Translations under genes and position numbers: made by a program
Part shown: positions 23,901-37,411 of the stretch, piece after piece
Numbering within the stretch: the stretch's first letter is position 1
How the letters are laid out: the number at the start of each line of letters is the position of its first letter
NCBI GenBank assembly: GCA_947846985.1
Contig: CANTUZ010000002.1
Location: forward strand, 128,736,889-128,800,888
Length of the DNA stretch: 64,000 nucleotides
Source: Fratercula arctica
Taxonomy: Eukaryota > Chordata > Aves > Charadriiformes > Alcidae
Direction: 5' to 3'
Notes under the pieces: model-generated
Database searches by the model: none
Told to the model about the DNA's origin: nothing
The model's input: the letters and a program-made list of their open reading frames with translations, nothing else

Positions 23901-26900
23901 CCCTAAAGCCAGACTTGAGACTTACAAAGAGATTTAGATTTAGAAACTGATATAATTGTGTGTGTTGGGGATGGCTATGGTCATGAGGTAAATCTTTTTC
24001 TTTTTCCCCATTCCCAGTAGTATCTGTAACCATATTAATTCCAGTGGACTGAAATTTCTCCTCTCTGTTAAAAGCTCTATCACAATTAGAAATCATGCTG
24101 TATTAGTAAAGTCACTACAGCTGTGAAGATCTGAGGAAATAAGCCAGCTTTGTCTGCTCTTTTAGTTGTCAGGCAAGTTTTTGTAAGAAGGAATATTGCA
24201 TGTTAGACCAGATAAAATTAAAGGAAAAAAAAGTATTCTCACTCCACATAGATTTTTCTTCATAATTAAACACATTTTCTGCACGTGGAAGTTCCTTGCT
24301 AGAGAGAGAGAGTTGATAACTTGCTAGAGAAAAAGGAATTTATAATGGCCAAGATTCACTCAAGGTGTTGGTGTGGCTACTTCTGATAAATATGTCTGCA
24401 TTCAGAACATGTATTTGTAGCACAGGAATGTAGAACATGAATATGAAATATGTTTCATAAGGGAAAAACAGTAGCTTTTACATAGCACACGACTTCTCTC
24501 CTGGTTTGTCCCTGATGTACTGGGGTCTGCCATGTTTCTTTGTGTTTTTAACTGCATTACAGTGTGTGTCTGGACATTAGTTCCAGAAGCTGTTTCTTTC
24601 TGCTTTATGTTACTGTCTGGCAAAACTGATTTGGGAATGAGATGCTTGGATTGTTCTAAAAGCCTGAACCCAAGCTGAATGCAATAACCACAGCCTTCCT
24701 CCTAAATGCAGAAGATCACTTAGTCTTGAAGGGTGACGGCTGTATCCATTAACTTTATGAAAGGTTTCCTAGAGACAACATGAAGCTACAACATAAGTCA
24801 TACACTTGCTCTGTAATACTCTGGTTCAAAGTGCAAACAAATAGTTCGGGTTGTGGGATTCTTGCTGTTCATAGCAACCTTTTTAATCACTACCTCTTGC
24901 TTTGGACTAGACAAGCTGCCTGAAAAGGCTCAGTTATTGGTCTTTTTCATTTCACAGTTAACTTCACGTTGATACCATCCCATAGCCACAAAGAGCTATA
25001 TATACTGACAGCTGGGTAGAGCTGGAGCACAGTGGTAGTCCAGACAGACTTTAGAGAGGTTCCCAGCAAGGCAGTTAAGCTAAATCATCGCCGTGAACTT
25101 GCCTACACCACCTCCAAAACTTTTCAGGTTCAAGAGAGCACACATCACTTTCCCAAAATTAGGTGCTTAGTTCCTAGTGGTAAATGAAAAAGACCTTGCA
25201 CCATCATTTTGATATCAATGGATTTTATTCTTAGCCAGAGTAACTCCAACCATTAAGTTCAGTTTTCAGTTCCTCCATGACACCTCCTTCCTTAGGAAAC
25301 AGTGGTCTGCTAAGTATTATCTCCTTCTCCTTCATCAGGTTCTCCTCTATGGCATGAGTCCTATTTGACAACTGGGAGGAAAAGTTGGACAAATTACTAC
25401 ATGGAGTACTATTTTAAGTATGTAATACTGAACCTGGGAGAGCATGGAACAATATTATCCTTTTCCTCATTCAAACAATAGACAAAGGCTGCAGGGGTGG
25501 GTTCATATTTGTGGCACATGATGCTTCAGCCTGGGGAATCCATGTATGCACAGCTTTTGAACAGCAGTTGAGACTAAGACATCTTTAATGACTCTACAGT
25601 CAGACTCTACAGCTTTCTTCGCAAAATTCCTTGTGTTATGACAATAGGTGAAGAGCGTGCTCCATGTCTGTGTATTTATCACTAAGAGATTTTAGTAGGT
25701 ATGTGTGCAGTGGGCCCATGTCAAGCAGAGGAGTACCTCAAGAAACTCATTTTTCTGTAAGTTGTCTTCAGAGGGGTAGGATTTGTCCCAATTGTATTCT
25801 TCTCAGCAGGAAAGTAAAGCACTTTAAAAACATATTGACCAAGTTAGTCACACATGAAAGGACTTTGGAATCAGAAGAAAGAAGAAAGGCACTTATAAAT
25901 TATAAATCAAAGGAACTCCACCAACTTCAGAGCAAAACAAAACTGGAGAAAAAGCCAAGATGAGAGGCTCTACGTTGTGGAGAAACTGAGCCCAGCAAAA
26001 GGACAATGAGAGGATCCTAATCCATGTATTGCTCAAAAGTGGTCAGGAGAGGATGATGAGGCAAGGACACAAGTGTTTCTTGTTTTGCCCATACCTATGA
26101 ATATCTTATTCTGCTTGAAGAATATTCTACGAGTTTGAAGAAAATTCTGCTCTTTTATAGTACTTGAAAGTGTACAAAATTTCTATCTGTAGGCCTTGAT
26201 TACGTGACTCTTGAAAAGCAGATTTTAAATTAAAGCCCCAACAAGATAGGAGGTATGAAAAAGATACACGTAAACTGGTGGCCAGCTTCAACACAGAACT
26301 CTAGTATGAAAATCTTCACTCCAAAAAATCTGTGTCCAGAAGCAGTGTCAGGATTCTCAGAAAAAAAGTGCAGTAATCCAGTTTGTGATATTCAAGAAAA
26401 AAAGCCCATCGAACGAACTAGCCAAACAATCTTAACTAATCTGTGCTCAACAGGAATCACAATGATGTTATAGATTTTGTTGGTTGCTTGTGTGCATGGT
26501 GGCTCTTTTTCACTACCCGACAAAAATTCTTAAATGCATAGAGAGGTGGAATTATAGAAAGATATATATGGAACAACACAAAGTTTGAAGTGTCATAGGA
26601 CAAAAGGGATTATTTTACTGCTTTTTATGTTATTTTGATGTCAGTTACTTTCCCCTTGCCCTTCTCCCTCATTGTCAAGCTTTTAGTCGGTGAATTGATC
26701 TTTCTTAGTTATTTGCCTGAGAAACTTTCCAGTAGATGACATCCTGCAAGATTTGGAAAAAACTCTGGAGGTCCCTGAACTGGGTTTAGTTCTGTTTGAT
26801 TTATTTTTGCTCATATGCATCTTTCTTTATATGGCTCTCACTTAGCACTGTAAGTGTTCCAAGCCAGTTTAACAAAGCAAAGCTCCATTTAGCACATACA

Positions 26901-29900
26901 CAATGAAGGCACATTTGTATGCTTTCAGTTTTTTCCAGAAAGTTGATGCCACTTGATGGTGGTTGAGTATAATAATATCTGTCTCTGGGTGGATTTAACA
27001 TCAAAATGTAAAGTAGTGTGAACATCTGATTAACATATGGAAATATTTTTTAAATAAGGCTTTCTTTTCAAGTGCTGAAAGTTTGACAGTCTCCTATACT
27101 GTTTTATGATGCTGCGGTAGCAATTCCATGGTTATAGCTATAATCCACTTTCACATTTGATTTTGAAAACTCAAGCCCTTCTGTATCTCAGTTTTGAGAA
27201 ACAAAAGTATTGAGTATGACATTTTTCATGTGTGGTCTTCAACAAGAGACAGAATGTGCTTGTGGGAAATAATCAGATGAGATACAGAAAAATGTGAAAG
27301 GTTGCATAACCGGCGATTTCTTCTTTTGAAAAAGCTTCCAAACCTATCATAATGAACACAGGCCACTGTATATGTATGTATAGAACACTAGACCATATAG
27401 CAAGGCGGTATGGCACTATAAAGAAAAATATGGGAAGCAGTCATACTCTAATATAAACAGTGAAGATTTATGATTATACGTACCAAAACTTTAACACAGA
27501 ATGTCCAGAAAATCCAGCTTTACTTTTTAGAACTTTTAATAAAAATGCTCTTGTTTTCAGCCAGGCATTGTTGCATCAAGTGAGCAGAGTGGGTTATAAA
27601 ACTTTGTTTGTTTTCCCACAGCTGAGTTCAAAGCTGAGGCAGGACTAAGCTCTATTAGGCTATTCTCCTTGAGATGGTCAATTTGGTCTGAGCTTGGATG
27701 GATATGAAATACTTTCAGCACCTCACTCCATGAATTGTGATGTCTAGTTGCAAAAATGAACAGATAGGAAAAATGCGTTAAAGACAGGACAGAAAAAAGT
27801 ATGGAAAGGAATCAAGTATAGAAGGGAAAACTGCCATACAATAAAATACTGTATAGGAAGGAATTGAAATGTGCCTCTAGTAAGTCTTCTTTTGTGACAA
27901 CTAGATATCCTGTTTCTTATATGGCTGTTAAGTAGCCCTTCAGTTTTCCTGAGTTTCATTTCCACAGCAGAACTTCTGGAATCATAAGTCAGCTACAAAT
28001 TAAGTGCAGTAATAACAGTATTTCTTTTATTGGCTGCCTAGCTGGTGGAATTGAGAAAGTCATGCAATTCACCAATTTTACATACTGCTTACTGTCTGGA
28101 ACATCTCTGGCACTGGCTCCATAGCAATCTTATCTGTGAAGGAGGAGCTTGAGTGTCTCCTGTGTGCAGACAGTGGTGCATTTGTCTGTTGTGTGAACAA
28201 ACCCTGACACTTTGTGCCTGACCTCTTTCCTGTAAGCTGCAGGAGTGTTGTAACTGCCCTTGAGAATACGCATGCCTGGAGGTCAATGTTGATGTCAACA
28301 CCCACTAGGACATTTGAGATTTCTGTGAAATGTGAGGTTGTGGAACTGGGTCTCATACCCAAGAAAAATTTATTTTTTTTTTTGTTTTTTTTTTTTTGTT
28401 TTGTCCACTATTCCATTGGACATAACATCAGAAAAAAAGTATGTTGTCTTTTTATGTTAATTTTGTGTTAATGTTAAGAAGAATGTTAAGAACATGTGCT
28501 CTTTTTTCATCTACACTATACATCGTTCTTTCTCCCAGTGCCGTGTACACTGTGAAGAAACTTTTGAGTAAATTTTGTATTGCATTTGTGGTAAAAAATA
28601 ACTGAGGACGAATAGTATTAAAGACTGTGCTTTTAACTTTTTGAAGGCTACTTGAAAAGGAAGCCCTTTCAGATGATTTGAAAAAAGTTTTTTAATAGTA
28701 TTCCATATTCAATATTTAAGAAGTGCCCTAAGTAAATATATTAAAATGTGATTTGCAAAATGGAAGAGCGCATGAGGCAGTCACACAGGCCATGACGACA
28801 TTTCCCTCATTCCAGACAGAGAATCCATGAATATAGTTTACACAGGACTCTGCTAAGTGCCTCTAATAAGCTACAGCTTCTGGTGGGGTTTGAAAATTCC
28901 AGAGAGGCAATATCAAATAAATTATCCATAATGATGTTCATGGAATGTTTGTTTCACACCCAGCTGCTGGGTCCACATGCTCTCACAGAAATTCACATTT
29001 TTTTTCAAAAAAGTCACAGAAAAAGTGATTATGCATCTCTTGCACTCTGTACAAATATCTCAGAATTCCAGTGCCACCATCCTGTTTGAAATGGCCTGGG
29101 TAACACAGCTTCTGAAACTCACAACACAGCTCTCAATGCGTTTCCAAGTGCACATGGGCCCTGCATTTAGGTAGCTTGTGGCAAATTTGCTTTCCCTATG
29201 GTCTTCTTATAAGAGCAAATGAGAACAAATAAATGAGATGATTGATTCAGATTGAGATTTTTTAAATTTCTTGGTTTTTTTAAGGACTGAGGTACAGAGC
29301 CCTGAGTGCATGCCACCTAGGACTGCTACAGGGAACAAGTATCTCCAGGGGGTTATGAACCAAACCCACAGGGATTCGCACCGCAGCAGTGAACATTTTG
29401 AATAAGCATTTTGGGTTAGTCACCTACCATACCACAAAAGCCTTCCATTTGAGATAATATAAAAAACAGAAGCAAAAGTAACACGGAAAGCATGTAAATG
29501 AAGACACGGGCTGAGAGAAATGCTTTTATTTTTACAGGACTGGAGGTAGGTTTGGATAGCAGCTTCCTGTCTGGCAGCTTGTGCAGTCAGCTATCTATCT
29601 GATTATTAGACTAGAATAGAGGAGTAGGTTCACTGCGACTGAACGTCATGCCAAAATATCTAGGAAGGTACGGGGTCAGGTTGTTAATTGGAATGGAGCA
29701 TAACTCACCAAGATTAAAAACACTACAGTAATAAATGAAATATCCTGATGAAAACAGACATTCTATGCTTTGAATCTCTATTTCAGGTAAAGTGAAAAGT
29801 GCATTTGTGGAACAAAAACATACTGTGGTGTTTACACACAATTACTCTAGCACCAAAGCTATAAGCATTTCATAACAACTTCATAGGTATTGGTCCTGGT

Positions 29901-32100
29901 AATTAATGTTTATTTTCTTGTTTCTATTTTCTTTTTTTCTACTTTTGTAAAGAAGGATTATGCTATTAAATATCAGGGATGGCTCTACAAGATTTTTTAA
30001 ACATTTGGGGTTTTTAGCATTTAGACTCCCTCTAAACACAATGATATCCTGCTTATTTTAGAGATCTTTCTTAGGATGGAACGAATTGCCCTCTGGAAGT
30101 ACCTACATCTCTTCAGATTGACTGAGGGGCCCAGAATACTTTTTAGGACTATAAAAATAAATTTTAGAAAGCTAAAATGCACTTCATCTTTGATAAATCA
30201 ATACTTGTTCTGTTCCAAGGCAATAAACATAATCTCCAAATCTATAATGAACTCCACGGAGATGGAACACATGGCAGACTATCTCCACTCAAGATATTGT
30301 TGTGAGTCTAATGGCATATTGAGTTTTTTTTTTCAGTTAAAAATCAAGGAATCTGTTCTAACTTTTCTCCTTTTCCCTTTATTGCCTGTACTGAACTGTT
30401 ACGGCAATAGGTGGGATTTTTCAGTGTGTGTTTTGTGGTCCAGTGAGGATGGTGAGGGGCAGCACCGGACTCTTTTGCTCATGGTTGACTGAACAAGATA
30501 ACTGCTCTGTCAGATCATATATGAAAGGATAAAAGGTGAAATTATGGTGCTTCCACCTGTCAGTAAACACCCAAAGTATTAGAAGTTATGAGGGCTCATT
30601 TATATTATGGTAGGTGGTCAATGAACTGGTTCTGTACGATATGACTGCACTAAATGGGGTAATCTCTGCAACAGCAGTTTTTTTGTATCTTTGTGATATT
30701 TTCAGGATGGTTAGTGAAAGATTCGTGTGGCACAAAACCTAACGATGGGCCTAATTTCTGCTTCAGAAACAAAGCAAAACTTAGCTTTGTGCTATTTGAA
30801 AATTGCTAGCAAGACAACGCTCTTAAAGCTGGATTTGGAAAGACTTGTTTGTCTGTCTGTTTACCATGGAAACTGTATTAACCTGTCTTATGGCACTTCT
30901 TTAACCATGATATAAAGTCTACTTTGTCAAAGAGATAAAAAAGCTTTTCACTGGTAAACCTGTCCCATCATCCTTATTGTCTCTTCTGTTTCGTCTTGCT
31001 GCTTCTGGAATGGCTAACCGCAGCTGGTAGCCCTGTGTTGGTTGGCTAGCTTCCTCCTTGCAGTTGTTCTTTTTATGCCATGATATTTCCTGCCTCATTG
31101 CCTCTTAGAAAATGATGAAAATATCCCCAAATGATTGTCCATTGCAGGTGGATTTCAGGTCCTGTCGATTTTGGTGCCCAGTGTTATGTTCAAGTTGTAA
31201 TCCAGACTGGGAGGGATTAGTAAGGAGTCACACTTTAGCCTTTGTGTTTTTTCTCCATATGTTGTTCTGCCTTTGCTCTAGTCACCTCTTCTCCAACCTC
31301 GCCTACCTATCTTACCTCTCAAACACTAGAATGATCTTTTTTTTTCTGGTGTACTGACATTTGTTTGAAGAATCCCAGGCACTGTGTTGCAAAAACCCCA
31401 AAAGTTTAATGGTTTCCGTGTTTCCTTCTCTCTCAGTCACCAGTGGGTTAAATACCAAAAGGAATCAGGTAGGGTTTCACACAGCCTCTGGGTAAGTGAT
31501 AAGAAAGGCATGTTGTGGCTACATAGAGCCATAAATACTCAGAGGTGTGCTGCAAAATGCTGGAAACCTCCCTTCTATTTGGCAAGCACAACTTCCATTC
31601 AGTTGTGTTCATACACTAAACATTGAGAAACAGCTAAAATGAGGAATGTTTTCAACATTGGTTGCAACTTGTTTTGGTTAAACTTATTAATATTTAAACT
31701 GTCACCTAAGAATTGCACATATATTAATGAGTGTAGCCCATTCATTGGCTTATACATCCAAAATTCTCCCGGGAATGTCTCAAATCCATGCCATTTTTAT
31801 AATATTATATTTGCATTTAGATGAAAATTAGGTAAAATTACACATTGCCAGACAATTTCCTGTTAACTAAGGAAGAGTCTTATTTATTTAGTCCTCTATA
31901 AAGATTAACACACAATTGGTGAATTACTTTCTGATGCTAAAGTTTGTGAAAGCAGGATGGAAAAAGCTGCAAAGCAATAGGACATCCTATTTTTAGTTGA
32001 ATCAAATCTCAGCATTCTTTCAGTAGCACCCACATCTCATACATATTGGTACCCACCAGAGAAATTCAGAATAAAACATAAAATTAACACCAAAAAACAA
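20925..32100. other. Long unique AT-rich stretch, no gene recognised
   Basis: No repeat family, RNA gene or coding exon is supported. Simple sequence includes 23 consecutive A at 22743-22765, a short (GA)n at about 24301-24313, and T-rich runs at about 28370-28397. Open frames of up to 138 codons (for example 30076-30492) carry no motif I recognise and have AT-biased random composition. Confidence 0.55.
22743..22765. repeat. A23 homopolymer
   Basis: There are 23 consecutive A. No poly(A) signal, processed coding sequence or SINE body is recognisable upstream, so this looks like simple sequence and not a retrocopy tail. Confidence 0.9.
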
Positions 32101-32112
32101 ATATAATTTCAG

Positions 32113-32232
32113 AAGTGTGTGTGCATATATATACTTATGTGTGTGTACATACACATGCACACGCATATACATCATATACATACATATATAAACACACACA
32201 TACATATGCACACAGACAGACAGATAGACATA
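32113..32232. repeat. TG/CA/TA-rich microsatellite
   Basis: This is an imperfect alternating purine-pyrimidine tract made of GTGTGT, TATATA, ACATAC and CACACA blocks, ending in a short run of CAGA/TAGA tetramers at about 32213-32226. It includes an imperfect dyad around 32138-32157, where TG-rich sequence is mirrored by CA-rich sequence. Such tracts can form Z-DNA or cruciforms. Open frames on both strands here encode only repetitive residues and are not genes. Confidence 0.9.
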
Positions 32233-32430
32233 TAGGATCCTGTAGCCAGCTTATTAACATAAAAGCTGAACAAATACTAGTTATCATACAGTGTAATTCA
32301 GAGTGATATTCTTCTATCTTGATCTTATTCATAAGTTCTGAGTCAGTTTTTCAAGAATACATCTAAAAAAAATGCCTAACCCTGTGTGAGGACCATAGAT
32401 AACATTATTATGGTAACTACTAAAATTATC

Positions 32431-32530
32431 TAATTTGATTTTCAAGCTTAAGTGTAGCTTTTTTAAGCTAAAATCAAATTACACAGAAAAATTTCTTGAC
32501 ATTTATTAATCAATTTGATTTTTAAAGCTA
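32431..32530. repeat. 19-bp AT-rich motif in three copies (plus, minus, plus)
   Basis: A motif beginning TAATTTGATTTT and ending in an AAGCTTA-like tail lies at 32431-32451. It recurs inverted at 32463-32481 and again in direct orientation at 32511-32530. The first two copies form a stem of about 19 bp with a 2-base bulge and an 11-base loop. The block lies in very AT-rich DNA with several TAAT/ATTA cores typical of homeodomain sites. It could be a conserved noncoding element, a dimeric binding site or a decayed inverted-repeat element. Presence of the repeats is certain; the function is unknown. Confidence 0.6.
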
Positions 32531-34970
32531 CTACTTAGGGGGAAAAATGCCTTGTTCTTTACAACATGAATATAATTTAAAAACTTTTGCCTTTTGTAGG
32601 TTTTGTAAAGTTCCCAAAGAAATTCACTTAAAAAATTGAGATTTAATCAGTTCAAAGCACCTAGAGTAATTTTAAATATCAGTGGAATAACACTGAAACA
32701 ATTTTTTATATGTACTCATTTTACACATATAAAAGGAAAAGCAAAATCAACATATTAACCTATTAAACTCAGATATATTACTTGAATAAGCATACCCTTT
32801 ACATCCCTACTTGCTTGTTCACTTAAAAATTGCTAAGTATTTACCTTAATTTTTCCACAAAACTGCATGGGAATTTTTAAAGTGAAAACCTCAATAAATT
32901 TAAATTGTACTTATTGCTATGTGTCAAGGAACTAACATGCATTTACTGTCAAGGATAATTAGAATTTCAAGAAAATGTCCAGAGCAGATAGTCTGCGTTG
33001 CTAAAGTATTGTAATACAAAAGCATCTGTATATCAAATATTTTGTGCCTTTGTGGCAACCTAAAACTAACTACTTTATTTAAACTAAACAGGTAATTTCC
33101 AGGAAGACTTTTGTGATTAATAGAAGTATTATAAATCATCCAGAACTCCAATTGTTGCACTTACTAGAGTCAAAAGAAACCATTAACATTGACATTTGTT
33201 TTTTCTTGTTGGAACCCTGGGCAGAATATAACTTCAACAGCTTTGCTCATAGTTTCTGGACAGTCTCATTTGTTTTGGATTTATCTGTTGCGTAGTTAAA
33301 AGGCGAGTGTTTATTTTGAGCGTGCAACAGTTAATAGTTTCACAGGAGAAAAACTGTTTAGAATTATTTCAATGCCATTTTGCTCAATTATGTATTCTTG
33401 AGTGAACTGAAGAGCTTATGTTTCTAACAAAAATAGCATTAGCTTGGACATTGAGGAACTTAGGTCACAGTCTGCAGCCTCAGAGTGCTGATGACACACT
33501 TTTATTCACTATCATTACTGTTACATGTACCTGGATGGATGACATCTTCCCTTATACTTGAAAATGAGTTTTCTTCCCTCAAAAATACTTCTTTTCTGAT
33601 AACATATGTACATCTTTTGTCTCCACGAATGAGTAATAATATCAGACATAACCAGATAGAAAAGTGTCAAGTTAAGAGAGAATATGCATGCACGCTTCTC
33701 AAATTTAGCAATTTATGGGCTTAAGTTTGAAGTCTTAGAGGCCTGATGAGAGCAATGCAGTAATCAAATTTGTCAAGTGATCTCCAGCTCCTCCAATGAT
33801 GCTGTATCCTGATTAAAACTTTAGCAGAGAGATGTTCAGCACTCACTGACATGTCTGTTAGTGGAAGAACTGGGTCTGTACAGATTTGGATTAAAAAGGC
33901 ACTAAGAGACTGACTAAAATGTGAAGCTGATCAGTGGGTGGCGCAAAAATTTACCAAATGCTTATTATCTGCGCTCAGTTTGCTGTAGTTCCTCATGGCA
34001 CAAACATACCAGGCAATCAGAAAGATGATGGAAAAAGGGGAATCAGCAGTGCCTGTTAACCCTGACAGGCAGATTTGACCTAATTACTCTCACGAGAAAG
34101 GATGATCATATCTTGAAAGAGTGTCCATTGAAAGATCTGCTGTTGGGTACCTGGGCAATAAAAAAGGCTATGATTCTAAAATAATTTCCTTTAAAAATTC
34201 TGAAAATTCATGTCAAAAGTGTCCCCTATGAAGCATATCTCATGGCATCAAAGGTCTAGACAGAAATTCAGGTTTTTCCTAGAGAAGAAAGTCTGGCCTC
34301 ATAGGCAACAAAGAAGCGTGCTAATTTCAGGAGTTGAGGCAGTTTAAACACCAACTCTCAAACCCTAAGACAAGGGACCAGAAACAATCTGTATAAAGCC
34401 TAGAGTCTGAAACAGACTGGATACTTTCCAGACCTGGCTGGCACGGAAGCATGAAACATTCATTCAGTTATTTATTCAAGTGCAGGAAACTAAGGAGACT
34501 GTCAAATCTGTAACATTTCTCATGGTCATATTCGTATTCCAAATGCTAAGTCTGTGAGCAGTATTTTGCAGCCATCAGTCAGACATTCTTTGTATGTATG
34601 GGAGAGATTAACAGGCTCACAGGAGATGGCCTTGGTCATTTAGACCAAACAGAGCTCAGTTTTGCAGGGTTCTATTTATATCTCAAAAGGTTCACCTACC
34701 AAATAATCGCCTCTTCTTCTCTATTCAACACTTACTTGAAATTATAGTAGAAAAGTCGTTGACTAAAATAGCAACAATATCCTAAAATCATTTGCCCGTT
34801 CAGCACATTCAGGTTCAATGCAAACAGAACAGATTCCCTCCTGTCCTAATGCTTGATTGGGATCAACATTTGTATAAAGAACATATGGGTGAAAGTAACT
34901 TTGGAATGATCTAAGTGATGCTGGTAGAAAGAGTGAAATATATTTAAGAAGTAAGGAAGGTAACGGCGTC
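32531..34970. other. Unique AT-rich DNA, no gene recognised
   Basis: The first 400 bases are extremely AT-rich. No repeat family or coding exon is recognisable. A 7-bp inverted repeat, TGCCTGT and ACAGGCA, lies near 34052-34074. Confidence 0.5.
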
Positions 34971-34972
34971 AA

Positions 34973-35219
34973 ACTGGAAGCAGATAGATTTAGATTGGAT
35001 ATCAGGAAGAAATTTTTCACTATGAGGGTGGTAAGGCACTGGAACAAGTTGCCCAGAGAAGTTGTGGATGCCCCATCCCTGGAAGTGTTCAAGGCCAGGC
35101 TGGATGGGGCTTTGAGCAACCTGGTCTAGTGGGAGGTGTCCCTGCCCATGGCAGGGGGGTGGGAACCAGATAATCTTTAAGGTCCCTTCCAACTCAAACC
35201 ATTCTATGATTCTATGATA
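34973..35219 (+). mobile_element. CR1 LINE, short 3' copy
   Basis: The copy begins near the segment corresponding to AGATTTAGATTGGATATCAG and continues through CTGGAACAAGTTGCCCAGAG, the CCCATCCCTGGAAGTG block and the 3' UTR AAGGTCCCTTCCAACTC. It ends in ATTCTATG octamers (about 35201-35217). It matches the subfamily of the copies at 15.84 kb and 40.6 kb (outer). It is strongly 5'-truncated, leaving only the end of ORF2 and the 3' UTR. A 206-codon minus-strand frame (34944-35564) reads through it in antisense and is not called as a gene. Confidence 0.93.
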
Positions 35220-37405
35220 AGTTGCCTTCTGCAGCATCCTCTGCCTGTAAGAGCGTATCCTCCTTAGGAAGACCCTTTTGGACACCTTTGTGCTTCTTGA
35301 ATATTCAAATTGCCATAGCTGCCAAAAGCATTGCTTTCCACACACTTTGTGTAAGAATCCCTTTCCTCTAGACTCAGTCTTAGACTTGCTAACTGACCAC
35401 CATCCCATGATGAAATTGTAGTAATTATGTCTTCTTAGATATGAAGTCTCTAAAAATCCCACAGCCAAACATTCCTTCTCAGACTCCATGGTTGGTGAAA
35501 AGCACAAGAGTTTGCTTTGTAGTGTTATGAAGTATTTCCATGAAAAAAATACAACTGAAGTCACACTCTCTCAGTTTCTGTTTTCAAAGACTTGCATGGG
35601 AATGGCTGAAGGAATCATCTGATTAAATGCCACCCCCCTGAAATTCCATCAAACACTAAAACATTGAGGACCTACAGTGTGCTGAGGACCTTCTGGCAAA
35701 CTGCTTGCAGGAAGGTTTACACTGGTCACCTCATAGGAGTGTCAGAGAACAAAATGCAAACAAACAACTCTTCTTCAGTCCAGCATTTTCACAAAACACA
35801 TTACACTCTGTAACAAAGTTGATACCCATAACAAGGATGCAAAATTTCATATAATTAATTGGTCAGGTGTACTTCTTAGATGAAGGAAATGAATATTTTA
35901 TAGGCAAGTGCGTAATTGTATAATTCAAACCACAATTATAAAATGACCAGTACCTAGGAGCAGAACTGATCCCTCGGAGTTATAAACTTTGAATGTGTTT
36001 GCGGGTGTATAAATAAGTATAGATTTTATAAATAATAATTTTAATTATATGTTTTTCAATGCAAGGAAAAAACACAATAGCCAGAGGTACAATAACTGTA
36101 ATTTTCAAATCATGTTTGAACAGATCACTACTAACGGTCTGAATCACTTCAGGCTTACAATCTAAAGCTAGATATTTTCACTTCTGCACTAGCAAGGCAT
36201 CTGATCGTAGCTGATTTGCAGCAGTGAAAAGGGGTGCTGAAATTCCTAACTGCTTCAAAATCTATGTTGTTCCCCCTCTCATTTATTAAATGTTAATAAT
36301 GTAATTTCTTAGAAATGTTTGAATTCATTGTTCATCAAAATAAACACAACTGTTTGGTTTTCGTGTTTTTCTTCCACGCATTCTGGAATGCCTAAATCAT
36401 ATTTTTAAAATCATAATTCCTATCTGTTGATTGGGAATGATTTAGCACCATCATGAAATAATTATAAAGGGCTCCATAAGGACTACATATGGGAATTTAC
36501 ATCAAAAGGCATAATATGGAATTCATAATAGCATATAAAATATATATATATTAGATCAAATAGACTCTTTTCCATGAAGCTTTTACCCTACCACTTACAG
36601 CGAATAGATAATATTGAAAGGCTTATTAAATGCTTGATCCTTGAGCATCAGAAAAAATATTCTAAGCAGAAGATAAAGGCATTGCACGTTCCCACAACAC
36701 AGCGCTACAAAATCGTTCTTCATAAAAAACGTGTAATGGTCATCAAACATAGGAATGCGCTAGAATAAGGAAATATTTGTATTAATATCTGTTGTGGGTT
36801 TTTTATACAATGGCTTCGGCTTCAATTTCAGTAAAGGAAGATTACATGTTGTATTATCTTGTTGTTGCATCCACTCCAGCAGCGATGCAGTCTGTGTGCC
36901 TGATTGTCCTCTGCTTCCAGTGGCTTAAAACCAGCACAACTCTGATGCTTGTTTTGGTCACACTCCATTTATCCAACATCTCAAAAAAGTGAAATATTTT
37001 CTTAAGTCTGTCTTTTATTATTGTCAGTTTCACTTATTTCATGCCACTGAAATTCTGGAGAGAGGTGAGGGGCATCTCCATGGCAGTTTTGACAACACTA
37101 TGGCTGTGTGGTTGGAATAATTTTCATGACTGAAAGGGAGTATTTCTGCTTTGGAATACTGCAAAATAATCTGCATGGAAGATGTGATAACCCTAGTGCT
37201 CATAAACATAGACCCCCAAAGGCAAAAGATGAAACAGACCATACCAACGTTTTCTTGACAAAGATGAATACTACCTAGGTTGGATAAGCCATGCCATAAT
37301 TTCTAATTACAGAATCAGCGTACTTAGTGCAATTTCCAGGAAGAACAATATTCATTAAGAGCATTCTGTAATTGTGAGACGGTGACTGACATACATAATT
37401 TTTCT
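35220..37405. other. Unique AT-rich DNA, no gene recognised
   Basis: No repeat family, RNA gene or coding exon is recognisable. A short (TA)n lies at about 36541-36552. Confidence 0.5.
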
Positions 37406-37411
37406 TGGATG

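Noticed and set aside
30076..30492. 138-codon plus-strand open frame
   Set aside because: No domain, codon bias or splice/promoter context; such lengths are expected by chance in 64 kb of six-frame AT-rich sequence.
34944..35564. 206-codon minus-strand open frame
   Set aside because: Its C-terminal third is antisense of the CR1 at 34.97-35.22 kb, which is naturally low in stop codons. The rest has no recognisable domain.
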